Positions 34,096 through 42,603 of a DNA stretch of 64,000 nt are shown in pieces. This DNA is from Burkholderiaceae bacterium (GTDB taxonomy: Bacteria > Pseudomonadota > Gammaproteobacteria > Burkholderiales > Burkholderiaceae_E). Every line of letters starts with the position of its first letter. Position 1 is the first letter of the stretch. The notes under the pieces are model-generated. The model was not told where the DNA came from. It did not search any database and worked only from the letters and a program-made list of their open reading frames with translations. The stretch covers positions 1 through 64,000 of the forward strand of contig JACKLP010000001.1 of assembly GCA_024235875.1 (NCBI GenBank). Direction: 5' to 3'. Made by a program: the position numbers and the translations under genes.

Positions 34096-36504
34096 ATGAA
34101 AATTTCCGAGAACTGGCTTCGCGCCTACTGCTCGCCGGACTGGTCCAGCGAGGCGCTTGCCGAGAACCTGACGATGGCCGGCATGGAGGTCGAGGAGTCG
34201 ACGAGCTTCGCGCCCCCGTTCGCTGGCGTGGTCGTTGCTCGCGTCCATCGAGTCGTACCGCATCCCGATGCGGACAAGCTTCGCGTCTGCGAGGTCGACG
34301 TCGGTCGTGGCGAACACCGAAAGATCGTATGCGGCGCCCCCAACGTCGCTGAAGGGATCGTGGTGCCGTGCGCACTGCCTGGTGCCGTGTTGCCTGGTGG
34401 CTTCGAGATCAAGCCGGTACGGATGCGTGGCGTCGAAAGCGACGGCATGCTCTGCTCGGCTCGCGAACTGGGGCTGTCCGACGATCACAGCGGGCTGATG
34501 CTTCTCGACGAGTCGCTCGCGCCGGGAACGGACTTCCGTGTAGCGCTGGACCTCGACGAGCAGGTGTTCTTGCTCAAGCTCACACCGAACCTGGCCCATT
34601 GCCTCAGTGTCTTCGGGGTGGCGCGGGAAGTCTCCGCGCTCAGCGGCGCGGCGCTGACCGGCCCGGGCTTCGTCACGGTCGAACCTACGATCGAGGACCG
34701 CCTGCCGGTCACGATCGAGGCTGCTGATCTGTGTGGGCGCTTTTCGGGGCGCGTGATCCGGCGCGTCGACGCGCGAGCGCCAACGCCGGCATGGATGCGC
34801 CAACGCCTGGAGCGGGCGGGGCAGCGCTCGATCTCTGCGTTGGTCGACATCTCCAACTACGTCATGCTCGAGTTGGGGCGGCCGTCCCATGTCTTCGATC
34901 TGGACCGGATCCACGGTGGGCTGACGGTTCGATGGGCGCACCCGCGAGAGCGGTTGGAACTGCTCAACGGTCAGACCGTGGAGCTCGATACGGATGTCGG
35001 CGTCATCGTCGACGAGGCCCAGGTGGAAAGTCTCGCGGGCATCATGGGCGGCGAATCGACCGCGGTCACGCTGGAGACGACGAACATCTATCTCGAGGCG
35101 GCGTTCTGGTGGCCGGAAGCGATAGCTGGGCGTGCGCGCCGTTACAACTTCTCGACCGACGCCTCGCATCGTTTCGAGCGCGGTGTCGACCCGGCATCGA
35201 CGCTCGATCACCTCGAGTACCTGACGTCGTTGATCGTCTCGGTTTGCGGCGGACAGGCCGGCCCGGCCGACGACCAGGTGACGGCCCTGCCCGAAAACCC
35301 GCGGGTGCGTCTGCGTGCTGACCGTGTACGGCAAGTAATCGGTGTTGAAATCCCCGATTCCGAGATCATCGGCATTCTCTCCAGGCTTTCGCTCGATGTC
35401 GTCGAGGACGGAGGCGATCTGATCGTGAGGGCGCCGAGTTGGCGGTTCGATATCGCGATCGAAGAGGATCTGATCGAGGAGGTCGCGCGTGTCTGGGGGT
35501 ATCAGCGATTGCCGCTGCGCCCCCCGACAGCCTCGGCCGGGATGCGAGCGGCGCCCGAGGGACGGCGTAGCGCACTGTCACTGAAACAAGCCATCGCTGC
35601 ACGCGACTTCCAAGAGGTCATCAACTACAGCTTCGTGGATGGTGAACTCGATGAGCGATTCAACCCGGATGCCAGGCCGGTTCGGTTGCTGAATCCGATC
35701 GCGTCGCAAATGAACACGATGCGCACGAGTCTGCTGGGTGGCCTGGTAGAGACCCTGCGCGCGAATCTGAATCGCAAGGCCTCGCGGGTGCGGATCTTCG
35801 AGGTCGGCCGGGTCTTCGAGGTCGACGCGGGTGCGGCTGGCGGGCCGTTGAGAGTCGAGGGCGTCGCCCAGCCGAGTCGCGTTGCCGCGCTTGCATACGG
35901 CTCATGCCATGACGAGCAATGGGCAAGCGCGGCGCGCGCGGTCGACTTCTTCGATCTGAAGGGCGATCTGGAGGCACTGCTGCCGGGGGGATCCATGCGA
36001 TTCGAGTCCGCCGCGCATCCGGCGCTGCATCCGGGGCGATGCGCTAGAGTCTTCGTCGGCGGCAATGCTGCCGGCTGGATCGGCGAATTGCACCCGGCCT
36101 TGCAGCAGGCGCTCGAGCTGCCACGCGCGCCCGTTCTATGGGAAATGGACCTCTCGCCGATGCTCGAGGTGGGCGTGCCACGCTTTGAGGAGGTCTCGAG
36201 GTTTCCCCCTGCCATTCGTGACATCGCCGTCGTCGTCGATGCGTCGCTGTCGGCGCAACGGGTGGCCGACGCGATCGCCGACGAGTGTCGCGAAAACGAC
36301 TCGGCGCATGTCGTCAAGAACATCAAGTTGTTCGACGAATATCGCGGTAAGGGTTTGGAAAATAAGGAAAAAAGCCTTGCCTTCAGACTTTGGATGCAAG
36401 ATACTCGCAAGACCCTGAGCGAGGCAGAGGCTGCGACGGCAGTGACGGCGGTGGTCGCTCGGCTCGAGAGGGAGTTCGGTGCACGGCTGCGATCCGGCAG
36501 TTGA
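34096..36504 (+). CDS. pheT: Phenylalanyl-tRNA synthetase beta subunit
   Basis: An 802-residue subunit. It begins MKISENWLRAYC and has a tRNA-binding OB fold (about 39-150, with CGAPNVAEG), the B3/B4 editing module, the B5 domain, a catalytic-like core (RRYNFSTDASHRFERGVDP), and a C-terminal ferredoxin-fold anticodon-binding domain (FPPAIRDIAVVVD). It completes the PheRS tetramer and edits mischarged Tyr-tRNA. It lies 18 bases after pheS. Confidence 0.97.
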   Translation: MKISENWLRAYCSPDWSSEALAENLTMAGMEVEESTSFAPPFAGVVVARVHRVVPHPDADKLRVCEVDVGRGEHRKIVCGAPNVAEGIVVPCALPGAVLPGGFEIKPVRMRGVESDGMLCSARELGLSDDHSGLMLLDESLAPGTDFRVALDLDEQVFLLKLTPNLAHCLSVFGVAREVSALSGAALTGPGFVTVEPTIEDRLPVTIEAADLCGRFSGRVIRRVDARAPTPAWMRQRLERAGQRSISALVDISNYVMLELGRPSHVFDLDRIHGGLTVRWAHPRERLELLNGQTVELDTDVGVIVDEAQVESLAGIMGGESTAVTLETTNIYLEAAFWWPEAIAGRARRYNFSTDASHRFERGVDPASTLDHLEYLTSLIVSVCGGQAGPADDQVTALPENPRVRLRADRVRQVIGVEIPDSEIIGILSRLSLDVVEDGGDLIVRAPSWRFDIAIEEDLIEEVARVWGYQRLPLRPPTASAGMRAAPEGRRSALSLKQAIAARDFQEVINYSFVDGELDERFNPDARPVRLLNPIASQMNTMRTSLLGGLVETLRANLNRKASRVRIFEVGRVFEVDAGAAGGPLRVEGVAQPSRVAALAYGSCHDEQWASAARAVDFFDLKGDLEALLPGGSMRFESAAHPALHPGRCARVFVGGNAAGWIGELHPALQQALELPRAPVLWEMDLSPMLEVGVPRFEEVSRFPPAIRDIAVVVDASLSAQRVADAIADECRENDSAHVVKNIKLFDEYRGKGLENKEKSLAFRLWMQDTRKTLSEAEAATAVTAVVARLEREFGARLRSGS

Positions 36505-36545
36505 TCGATCCGGCGCATTCATTACGCAGGAAGAAACGCTAGACC

Positions 36546-36965
36546 ATGTCGCAGATGCGCTTCGCTGCCGGTTCGGGCGAGATCGGGCCGAACCAAAACG
36601 AGGTCAAGGCCGCGGCGGACACGGCGGATGGCCTCGGCGCTGAACGAGCTGGGATTGTCGGTTCTGCAGACAGCTTCACCTTGACCAAGGCCGAACTCGC
36701 CGAACTGCTGTTCGAGCAGGTCGGGCTGAACAAGCGTGAAGCCAAGGACATGGTCGAGACCTTCTTCGAGGAGATTCGGGATGCGCTCGAGCGAGGCGAG
36801 AGTGTGAAACTGTCGGGTTTCGGCAACTTTCAGCTGCGTGACAAGCCGCAACGACCTGGACGCAATCCAAAGACCGGCGAAGAGATTCCGATTTCTGCAC
36901 GCCGGGTGGTTACCTTTCACGCCAGCCAGAAACTGAAGGCGCAGATCGAGGCAGCATCGCGCTAA
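36546..36965 (+). CDS. ihfA: Integration host factor alpha subunit, with N-terminal extension
   Basis: A 139-residue DNA-bending protein of the HU/IHF family. The core starts at TLTKAELAELLFEQVGLNKREAK territory (residue 45 on) and includes GFGNFQLRDKPQRPGRNPKTGE with the DNA-intercalating proline loop. The alpha identity fits the pheT-ihfA-merR order. The first 44 residues are a Gly/Ala-rich extension beyond the roughly 100-residue E. coli protein; betaproteobacterial IhfA often has a shorter extension. An AGGAAG at 36528-36533 lies 12 bases before the ATG, a slightly long spacing, and no better internal start was seen. Confidence 0.93.
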   Translation: MSQMRFAAGSGEIGPNQNEVKAAADTADGLGAERAGIVGSADSFTLTKAELAELLFEQVGLNKREAKDMVETFFEEIRDALERGESVKLSGFGNFQLRDKPQRPGRNPKTGEEIPISARRVVTFHASQKLKAQIEAASR

Positions 36966-36989
36966 GCGCGCCCGTCCTGATTCATCGAG

Positions 36990-37391
36990 ATGCAACACAA
37001 GAACGACGCTCCGCTCACCTTGCCGCCGATTCCCGCGAAGCGCTACTTCACTATCGGCGAAGTCAGCGAGCTTTGCGGCGTGAAGCCCCATGTGCTGCGC
37101 TACTGGGAGCAGGAGTTCACCCAGCTGCGGCCGATGAAGCGGCGGGGCAATCGGCGCTACTACCAGCACCACGAAGTGCTGCTCGTGCGTCGGATCCGCG
37201 AGCTACTGTACGAGCAGGGGTTTACGATCAGCGGGGCGCGAAATCGCCTCGGTGACGTGAGTGTCAACGGCAAGGTCCGCGACGTCGACCAGCTCGTGGT
37301 CGCCGACACCAAGCACATGATGGCGGAATCGGATCTCGACGCGACTCGCGCAGACCTTCTGGCTGCGATCGAATTGCTGAGAACCGACTAA
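36990..37391 (+). CDS. MerR-family transcriptional regulator
   Basis: A 133-residue regulator with an N-terminal winged helix-turn-helix (YFTIGEVSELCGVKPHVLRYWEQEF, starting near residue 13) and a helical tail (IRELLYEQGFTISGARNRL). It lacks a cysteine-rich metal-binding C terminus. This MerR-like gene follows ihfA in most proteobacteria; its targets are unknown. It lies 24 bases after ihfA and 33 before tRNA-Pro. Confidence 0.92.
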   Translation: MQHKNDAPLTLPPIPAKRYFTIGEVSELCGVKPHVLRYWEQEFTQLRPMKRRGNRRYYQHHEVLLVRRIRELLYEQGFTISGARNRLGDVSVNGKVRDVDQLVVADTKHMMAESDLDATRADLLAAIELLRTD

Positions 37392-37409
37392 TCGAACCGA
37401 AGACTCATA

Positions 37410-37415
37410 TATAAT
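37410..37415 (+). promoter_or_regulatory. -10 box of tRNA-Pro
   Basis: A perfect TATAAT in an AT-rich island nine bases before the tRNA. No clear -35 box is visible. Confidence 0.45.
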
Positions 37416-37422
37416 CGTGGGC

Positions 37423-37501
<79 letters not shown>

Positions 37502-37510
37502 TAGGTGAAG

Positions 37511-37550
37511 ACGGCGGTCCGGTTTCCTAGGAATCGGACCGCCGTTGCCT
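37511..37550 (+). terminator. Terminator after tRNA-Pro
   Basis: ACGGCGGTCCG (37511-37521) and CGGACCGCCGT (37535-37545) form an 11-bp perfect stem. The following TTGCCTTG is only weakly T-rich, but the position ten bases after the tRNA fits a terminator. Confidence 0.6.
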
Positions 37551-37654
37551 TGTGTGCGAGGGGGCCGCGGCCGATCGCGCCCGTGCCATGCCGACCGGCG
37601 TGCTCAAGCAGGCGGGGACGGCACCTGCCGAACGCAAACAACCGGGGAGAAAAG

Positions 37655-38611
37655 ATGAAGGCGTTGACCACGATCGTGTGGGCTGCAGCTGTCGCGACGG
37701 CCAGCCTGCAACCGGCTTACGGCGAGACGCGTGTCACCTACAAGTCCGCCAAGGCGGCATCGTCCTATTACCAGATGGCGGTCCAGATCGCCGAGGCCGC
37801 CAAGATCGGATCGGGCGGACAAGTGCTGGTGACCGTCGAAGAAAGCCAGGGATCGGTTCAGAACGTCATGGAGGCCGCGTCGCGAACCGGCAACTATGTG
37901 TTCACCACGCCGCCGGCGCTGGTCGGTGCGGCACAGACGGGAAAGGGGCCCTTCAAGGGCAAGGAGAACCCCAAGTTCGGCGAGATTCGCGCGCTCTTTC
38001 CCATTCCGTCGCTGACCATGCACTTCGTCGTTCGCGCGGATGCCGGCGTCGATCGCCTCGCCGGGCTGGCCGGCAAGACGATCTTGCTGGGCAAAGGGAG
38101 CTTCGGCGCACGTGAAGGGGCGAAGTACCTGGAGCTCTTCGGCCTGAAGGATAAGGTCAAGGTCGCCAGTGCGGAACTGGGCAATGCGGTGGCTGCCCTG
38201 AAGAATCGGCAGATCGATGCCTTCGTGACGGCGGGGTCCTACCCGGCGCCGAACGTCATCGAAGCGGCTGCCGGTACTGGGGTACGCGTATTGTCGCTGA
38301 CCGACGAGCAGGTGCAGGCGACCAAGCGGGCGCGTCTGGTGATCCCGGCGGGTACCTATGCCGGACAGAGTGCCGACGTCGTCACGACCTCACTGCCAGT
38401 CGTGGCTTACACCACGTCGTCCATGTCCGATGACACTGCCTACGCCTTGACCAAGGCGTTCTGGAGCCAGCGGGGAAAGATGGCTGCCAGCGCGGCATGG
38501 TGGAAGGGGGTCGACGGCAAGCTTCTGGCCAACATTCCGGGCAAGATCCATCCGGGCGCGCTCAAGTACTACCGTGAGGCGGGGTTTCCGTTGGCTGCCC
38601 AGCACCAGTGA
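37655..38611 (+). CDS. TAXI-family TRAP transporter solute-binding protein
   Basis: A 318-residue exported protein with a signal peptide (about 1-23) and a mature start TRVTYKSAKAASSYYQMA like the TAXI class of TRAP binding proteins. These periplasmic proteins deliver organic anions to a sodium- or proton-driven permease; ligands of the class are mostly unknown (glutamate in a few). The segments GKTILLGKGSFGAREGAKY and QIDAFVTAGSYPAPNV fit the family. The ATG at 37655 has GGGGAGAAAAG just upstream. The next gene encodes the fused permease. Confidence 0.9.
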   Translation: MKALTTIVWAAAVATASLQPAYGETRVTYKSAKAASSYYQMAVQIAEAAKIGSGGQVLVTVEESQGSVQNVMEAASRTGNYVFTTPPALVGAAQTGKGPFKGKENPKFGEIRALFPIPSLTMHFVVRADAGVDRLAGLAGKTILLGKGSFGAREGAKYLELFGLKDKVKVASAELGNAVAALKNRQIDAFVTAGSYPAPNVIEAAAGTGVRVLSLTDEQVQATKRARLVIPAGTYAGQSADVVTTSLPVVAYTTSSMSDDTAYALTKAFWSQRGKMAASAAWWKGVDGKLLANIPGKIHPGALKYYREAGFPLAAQHQ

Positions 38612-38686
38612 TGTTCCCGGGCGCGCGCAGCTCGCGTCCCGGCTAGCTGCGCACCGGGGCCTCGATCCTTACCCGGTGGCTTGGCG

Positions 38687-40459
38687 ATGACCATTCGATT
38701 TGCTTGGCTGGCACTTGGCGCAGCCTCGGTGCTGTTCCATGTCGGCCTGATCTTCTCGGGCCTGGTCCCGAATCTGATCAGTCGTCCGGTGCACATGTTG
38801 CTGGCGCTGCCCTGGGCTCTGATCGGGACCGCCAGGACACGGGCGGGCCAGGTTTCGGGCGTCATTCTGACGGGGCTCGGCGCCGGCGCGTGTATCTGGG
38901 TGGCGGCGAACGAATCCGCGCTCGGCGATCAGTACGGGGCCTTGAGCGGCGCGCCGCAGGTCGCCGGATCGCTCGTCTTGTTGATCGTCGTGCTCGAGAT
39001 GGCCCGTCGCGCGATTGGTTGGCCCTTGCCGCTGGTTGCCACCATCGCCTTGGCGTACGGGCTCCTGGGGCATTTGATCCCTGGCGAGTTTGGCCACCCG
39101 GGCATGCGAGTCGAGAGCTTCCTCGGCACGCTGACGATTACCGAAGGCGGCATCTGGGGGGCTCTGACGGGCGTATCGGTCGGCGTGGTGGCGATCTTCG
39201 TGATATTCGGCGCAGTCTTGAATGCCGGCGAAGCAGGCCAGGGGTTCATGAACATCGCTGGCGCGGCTGCTGGTCGGCTCCGTGCAGGGGCGGCGAAGGT
39301 TTCGGTGATCGCTTCCGCGCTTTTCGGCTCGATCTCGGGGTCGGCGTCGGCCAATGTCGCCTCCACTGGTGCAATCACGCTACCGGCGATGTTGCGGCTT
39401 GGCTACCCAGCCTCGCTGGCCGGCGCAGTCGAGGCGGTGGCGTCGTCGGGTGGACAGATCATGCCGCCATTGATGGGCGCCGGTGCGTTCGTGATGGTCG
39501 AACTGATCGGCGTGCCTTACACGGGAATCATGGCGGCTGCGCTGTTGCCGGCAGTTCTCTATTTCCTGGCTGTCTGGTTCGGCATCGATGCCTACTCGCA
39601 TCGCCATCGGCTGGCGCCGATTCCTCCGGATGAGCGGCCGAGCTGGAATGAGGTCGTTGTCACCGCGGGCTTCTTCCTCGTGCCGTTTGGCGTGTTGCTA
39701 TACGGCATGTTCGTTGGCGGTTTCACTCCGCAGTTCGCGGCGTGTCTCGCGATTCTCGCCGGCTTCGCTCTGCTGCTCGTGGATCGACGGCTTCGCGTCG
39801 ATGGCCGCAAGTTTGCGCAGCGACTCGAAACGGCGATGGTCGGGGCGGGCCGCCAGATCGCGGTCATCGGTTCGATCATTCTGTGTGCGGCGATCGTCGT
39901 CGGCGTGCTCGGCATCACCGGCTTGGGCGTCAAGATCACCTCCTTGATCCTCTCGAGCGCCGGCGGGGCACTCTGGCCGGCGCTACTGCTGACCGCCCTG
40001 GCGTGCCTGATCCTCGGGATGGAAGTGCCAACCACGGCTGCCTATGTGATTTGCGTGGCGGTCGCGGGGCCTGCCCTGATCGAACTCGGACTGGAGCCGC
40101 TTCAGGCGCATCTTTTCGTGTTCTGGTTCGCGCTGCTGTCCACGATCACCCCGCCCGTGTGCGGTGCGGTGTTCATTGCGGCCGGCATGGTCGACGAGAG
40201 TTGGCTGAAGGTTGCCGCGACCTCGATGGCCCTGGGCGTCGGTCTGTACCTGATTCCGCTCGCCATGGTCGCCAATCCCGGCATCATCCGGCTCGACGGC
40301 GATCCGCTTGGCGCGATCCTGTCCGCTGCGGTCGTTGCCGTCGGCTTGGCGCTGGTGTCGCGGTCCCTGATCGTTCCCGGGCGCCCGCTCTGGCGTATTG
40401 GTCTCGCCATGGGCGGACTGATCGTGATGTTCGTGCGCCCCGCGCTGTTGGCGCTCTGA
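38687..40459 (+). CDS. TRAP transporter, fused DctQ-DctM permease
   Basis: A 590-residue, very hydrophobic permease with about 16 helices. The N-terminal four to five helices correspond to the small DctQ subunit, and the rest to DctM with hallmarks such as SGSASANVASTGAITLPAML and EAVASSGGQIMPPLMGAGAF. TAXI-type systems usually have this fusion. The ATG at 38687 is preferred to a TTG two codons earlier. It lies 75 bases after the binding-protein gene; the pair forms a complete TAXI-TRAP uptake system. Confidence 0.9.
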   Translation: MTIRFAWLALGAASVLFHVGLIFSGLVPNLISRPVHMLLALPWALIGTARTRAGQVSGVILTGLGAGACIWVAANESALGDQYGALSGAPQVAGSLVLLIVVLEMARRAIGWPLPLVATIALAYGLLGHLIPGEFGHPGMRVESFLGTLTITEGGIWGALTGVSVGVVAIFVIFGAVLNAGEAGQGFMNIAGAAAGRLRAGAAKVSVIASALFGSISGSASANVASTGAITLPAMLRLGYPASLAGAVEAVASSGGQIMPPLMGAGAFVMVELIGVPYTGIMAAALLPAVLYFLAVWFGIDAYSHRHRLAPIPPDERPSWNEVVVTAGFFLVPFGVLLYGMFVGGFTPQFAACLAILAGFALLLVDRRLRVDGRKFAQRLETAMVGAGRQIAVIGSIILCAAIVVGVLGITGLGVKITSLILSSAGGALWPALLLTALACLILGMEVPTTAAYVICVAVAGPALIELGLEPLQAHLFVFWFALLSTITPPVCGAVFIAAGMVDESWLKVAATSMALGVGLYLIPLAMVANPGIIRLDGDPLGAILSAAVVAVGLALVSRSLIVPGRPLWRIGLAMGGLIVMFVRPALLAL

Positions 40460-40513
40460 GCGCAGTCGCCGGAACACGCGATCGGGCGATCGGTTAGCAT
40501 GATTCGGCAGGTG

Positions 40514-40542
40514 GCGATGCCCGCCATGTAAGGCGGCATCGC
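40514..40542 (+). other. Hairpin upstream of the radical SAM operon
   Basis: GCGATGC plus CGCC (40514-40520, 40522-40525) pair with GGCG plus GCATCGC (40532-40542) round a 6-base loop, with one bulged C, for 11 base pairs. No T run follows, so it is not a classical terminator. It lies 36 bases before the arsS start. Confidence 0.5.
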
Positions 40543-40578
40543 TCGATCGACAAAGACCAACAAGCAACGGATACAGCG

Positions 40579-41568
40579 ATGCACGACGTCCTGCCCCTGA
40601 TTCATCGTGGTGATTTTCCTAGCCTGCGTCGACGCAGCATTTCGACCTGCCAGGTGAACCTCGGCTATCGATGCAATCAGTCGTGCCTGCATTGTCATGT
40701 CAATGCGGGCCCGCATCGGACCGAGTCGATGTCGCGCGAGACGATCGGGCAAGTGCTGCGGTTCGCCCAGCGAGTCGGCGCGTCGACCCTCGACCTGACA
40801 GGTGGCGCCCCCGAGCTGAATCCGTACTTCAGGGAGCTCGTCACGCGTGCGAGAGCGCTCGGACTGTCGGTCATCGACCGCTGCAACCTGACGATCCTGC
40901 TCGAGCCGAGTCAGGAGGGCCTGGCCGAATTCCTGGCTGAGAACGATGTGGCGATCACGGCTTCGTTGCCCTGCTACCTCGAGGAAAACGTCGACGGACA
41001 GCGCGGAAAAGGAGTGTTCGACGCCAGCATCGAGGCCCTGCGCCGTCTGAACCGTCTCGGCTATGGCAGGCATCGAACGCTGAACCTCGTATACAACCCG
41101 CAAGGGCCGGTGCTGCCACCGCCGCAGCCGACGCTGGAGTCGGACTATCGGAGGATCCTTGGCGCCCGGTTCGATATCGTATTCACGAAGCTATTCACGC
41201 TGGCGAACATGCCGATCCAGCGATTCGGTTCCACGCTCGTGAGCAAGGGCGCGTTCGCAGACTATATGTCGCTGCTCAAGGCGTCGCACAGAAACGAGAA
41301 CCTCGAGTCGGTCATGTGCCGGGATCTGGTGAGCATCGACTGGCAGGGCGACATCTACGACTGTGATTTCAATCAGATGCTCGGGCTACGCTGCGGTTCG
41401 ACCGATGGCCGCGCCCCGAACGTGGATGACGCCGACCTCGACTCGCTGATGGGCAAGCCGATCGTGACTCGCGATCATTGCTACGGGTGTACGGCCGGGC
41501 AGGGCAGTTCTTGCGGCGGCGCCTTGGATGGCGACATGCGAGCCCATTCATCGGTTGCGAGTGCCTGA
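40579..41568 (+). CDS. arsS: Radical SAM protein, ArsS-type (arsenosugar biosynthesis)
   Basis: A 329-residue radical SAM enzyme. The [4Fe-4S] cluster motif CNQSCLHCH (CxxxCxxC) is at about residues 32-40, with the SAM-binding LTGGAPELNP near 74. The C-terminal cysteines (MCRDL, YDCDF, HCYGCTAGQGSSCGG) form an auxiliary-cluster region typical of the radical SAM/Cys-rich family named ArsS. Family members are linked to transfer of the 5'-deoxyadenosyl group to methylated arsenic on the way to arsenosugars. Some relatives are selenoproteins; no in-frame UGA is present here. It opens a six-gene, closely packed operon; the next gene begins three bases later. Confidence 0.86.
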   Translation: MHDVLPLIHRGDFPSLRRRSISTCQVNLGYRCNQSCLHCHVNAGPHRTESMSRETIGQVLRFAQRVGASTLDLTGGAPELNPYFRELVTRARALGLSVIDRCNLTILLEPSQEGLAEFLAENDVAITASLPCYLEENVDGQRGKGVFDASIEALRRLNRLGYGRHRTLNLVYNPQGPVLPPPQPTLESDYRRILGARFDIVFTKLFTLANMPIQRFGSTLVSKGAFADYMSLLKASHRNENLESVMCRDLVSIDWQGDIYDCDFNQMLGLRCGSTDGRAPNVDDADLDSLMGKPIVTRDHCYGCTAGQGSSCGGALDGDMRAHSSVASA

Positions 41569-41571
41569 ACG

Positions 41572-42579
41572 ATGAATCCTGCCGAGCCGGGCGCCTTGGC
41601 TGGCCGCTACTGTCCGACCGACTACCGACTGACGCCCTCGCTGTTCAGGGCCGCACCGTTGATCGAAGCGGATGTACTCTATGTCGTCGGCGGCCTGTAT
41701 GGAAATCTCGCGGCATTGAGCTGCCTGGAGGCCATCGCGGCGGCCGAGTCCACCGCGCCGGTGCTCGTCTTCAACGGCGACTTCCATTGGTTCGATATCG
41801 ATCCGACGCAGTTCGAAGCCGTCGATGCTGGTGCTCGGCGCCATGTTCGCCTGCGGGGCAACGTAGAGACCGAACTCGCGCGCGACACCGACGAGGCGGG
41901 CTGTGGTTGCGCTTATCCTCCGAATGTTCCGGATGCCGACGTCGATCGCTCCAACTCGATCCTGACCGAATTGAAGTCGACTGCCCGGATACTCGGGCTG
42001 GCCGAATCGCTGGGCCGTCTGCCGATGGTTGCGCGCGCAAAGGTTGGGGGGGCGGGCGTGCTGATCACTCACGGTGACGATCAATCGCTCGCCGGATGGA
42101 GTCTCGGCGCCGATCGCGTCGACGCGAGTTGGCGCTCGGGCCTGTCCCAACGGCTGCAGCAACTCGAAGCGCGCGTGATTGCGAGCAGCCACACCTGCCT
42201 GCCCGTGGCCCGGGTGTACGGGTCGCCTCAGGGGCTGTCCTACGCCTCGATCAACAACGGGGCGGCGGGGATGGCGAATTTCCGTGACGACCCTCGGGGT
42301 CTGGTTACCCGGATCGCCCGTGCCAACGCGGGCCAGTCGCCGGTCGCCCCGATCTATGGCGCTGATCTGGGCGAGCTGAGGATCGAGGCGATTCCGCTCG
42401 CGTTCGACATGTCGAGCTGGTTGGAGTCCTTTTCGCGCCAGTGGCCCGCGAATTCTGCTGCGGCCGTTTCGTATCTCGAGCGCATTCGACTGGGTCCCGC
42501 ATACGACGTGAGCGCGGCGGCAGGCGCAGGATTCGAGCGCTTGGCTCGCAATCGCGAGTCGGCATCTGCAGATACCTGA
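41572..42579 (+). CDS. Metallophosphoesterase-like protein with altered first metal motif
   Basis: A 335-residue protein resembling calcineurin-type phosphoesterases: GGLYGNLAAL (about residue 40), FNGDFHWFD (about 67), LRGNVE (about 94), ITHGDDQS (about 164) and SSHTCLP (about 204) fall at positions of the five metal-ligand motifs. The first motif is normally GDxHG; here Asp and His are replaced by Gly and Tyr, and the last motif is HTC rather than HTH. This suggests one metal, altered chemistry or loss of activity. Its tight position between arsS and the flavoprotein gene implies a role in the same pathway, perhaps removing a phosphate from an intermediate. Confidence 0.72.
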   Translation: MNPAEPGALAGRYCPTDYRLTPSLFRAAPLIEADVLYVVGGLYGNLAALSCLEAIAAAESTAPVLVFNGDFHWFDIDPTQFEAVDAGARRHVRLRGNVETELARDTDEAGCGCAYPPNVPDADVDRSNSILTELKSTARILGLAESLGRLPMVARAKVGGAGVLITHGDDQSLAGWSLGADRVDASWRSGLSQRLQQLEARVIASSHTCLPVARVYGSPQGLSYASINNGAAGMANFRDDPRGLVTRIARANAGQSPVAPIYGADLGELRIEAIPLAFDMSSWLESFSRQWPANSAAAVSYLERIRLGPAYDVSAAAGAGFERLARNRESASADT

Positions 42580-42603
42580 GTGCTTCCGCTCCCCGGAGAC
42601 GAC

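Noticed and set aside
40579..41568. A selenocysteine version of the radical SAM protein
   Set aside because: Some family members are selenoproteins, but no in-frame TGA occurs before the final stop and the C-terminal cysteine-rich ending is complete.
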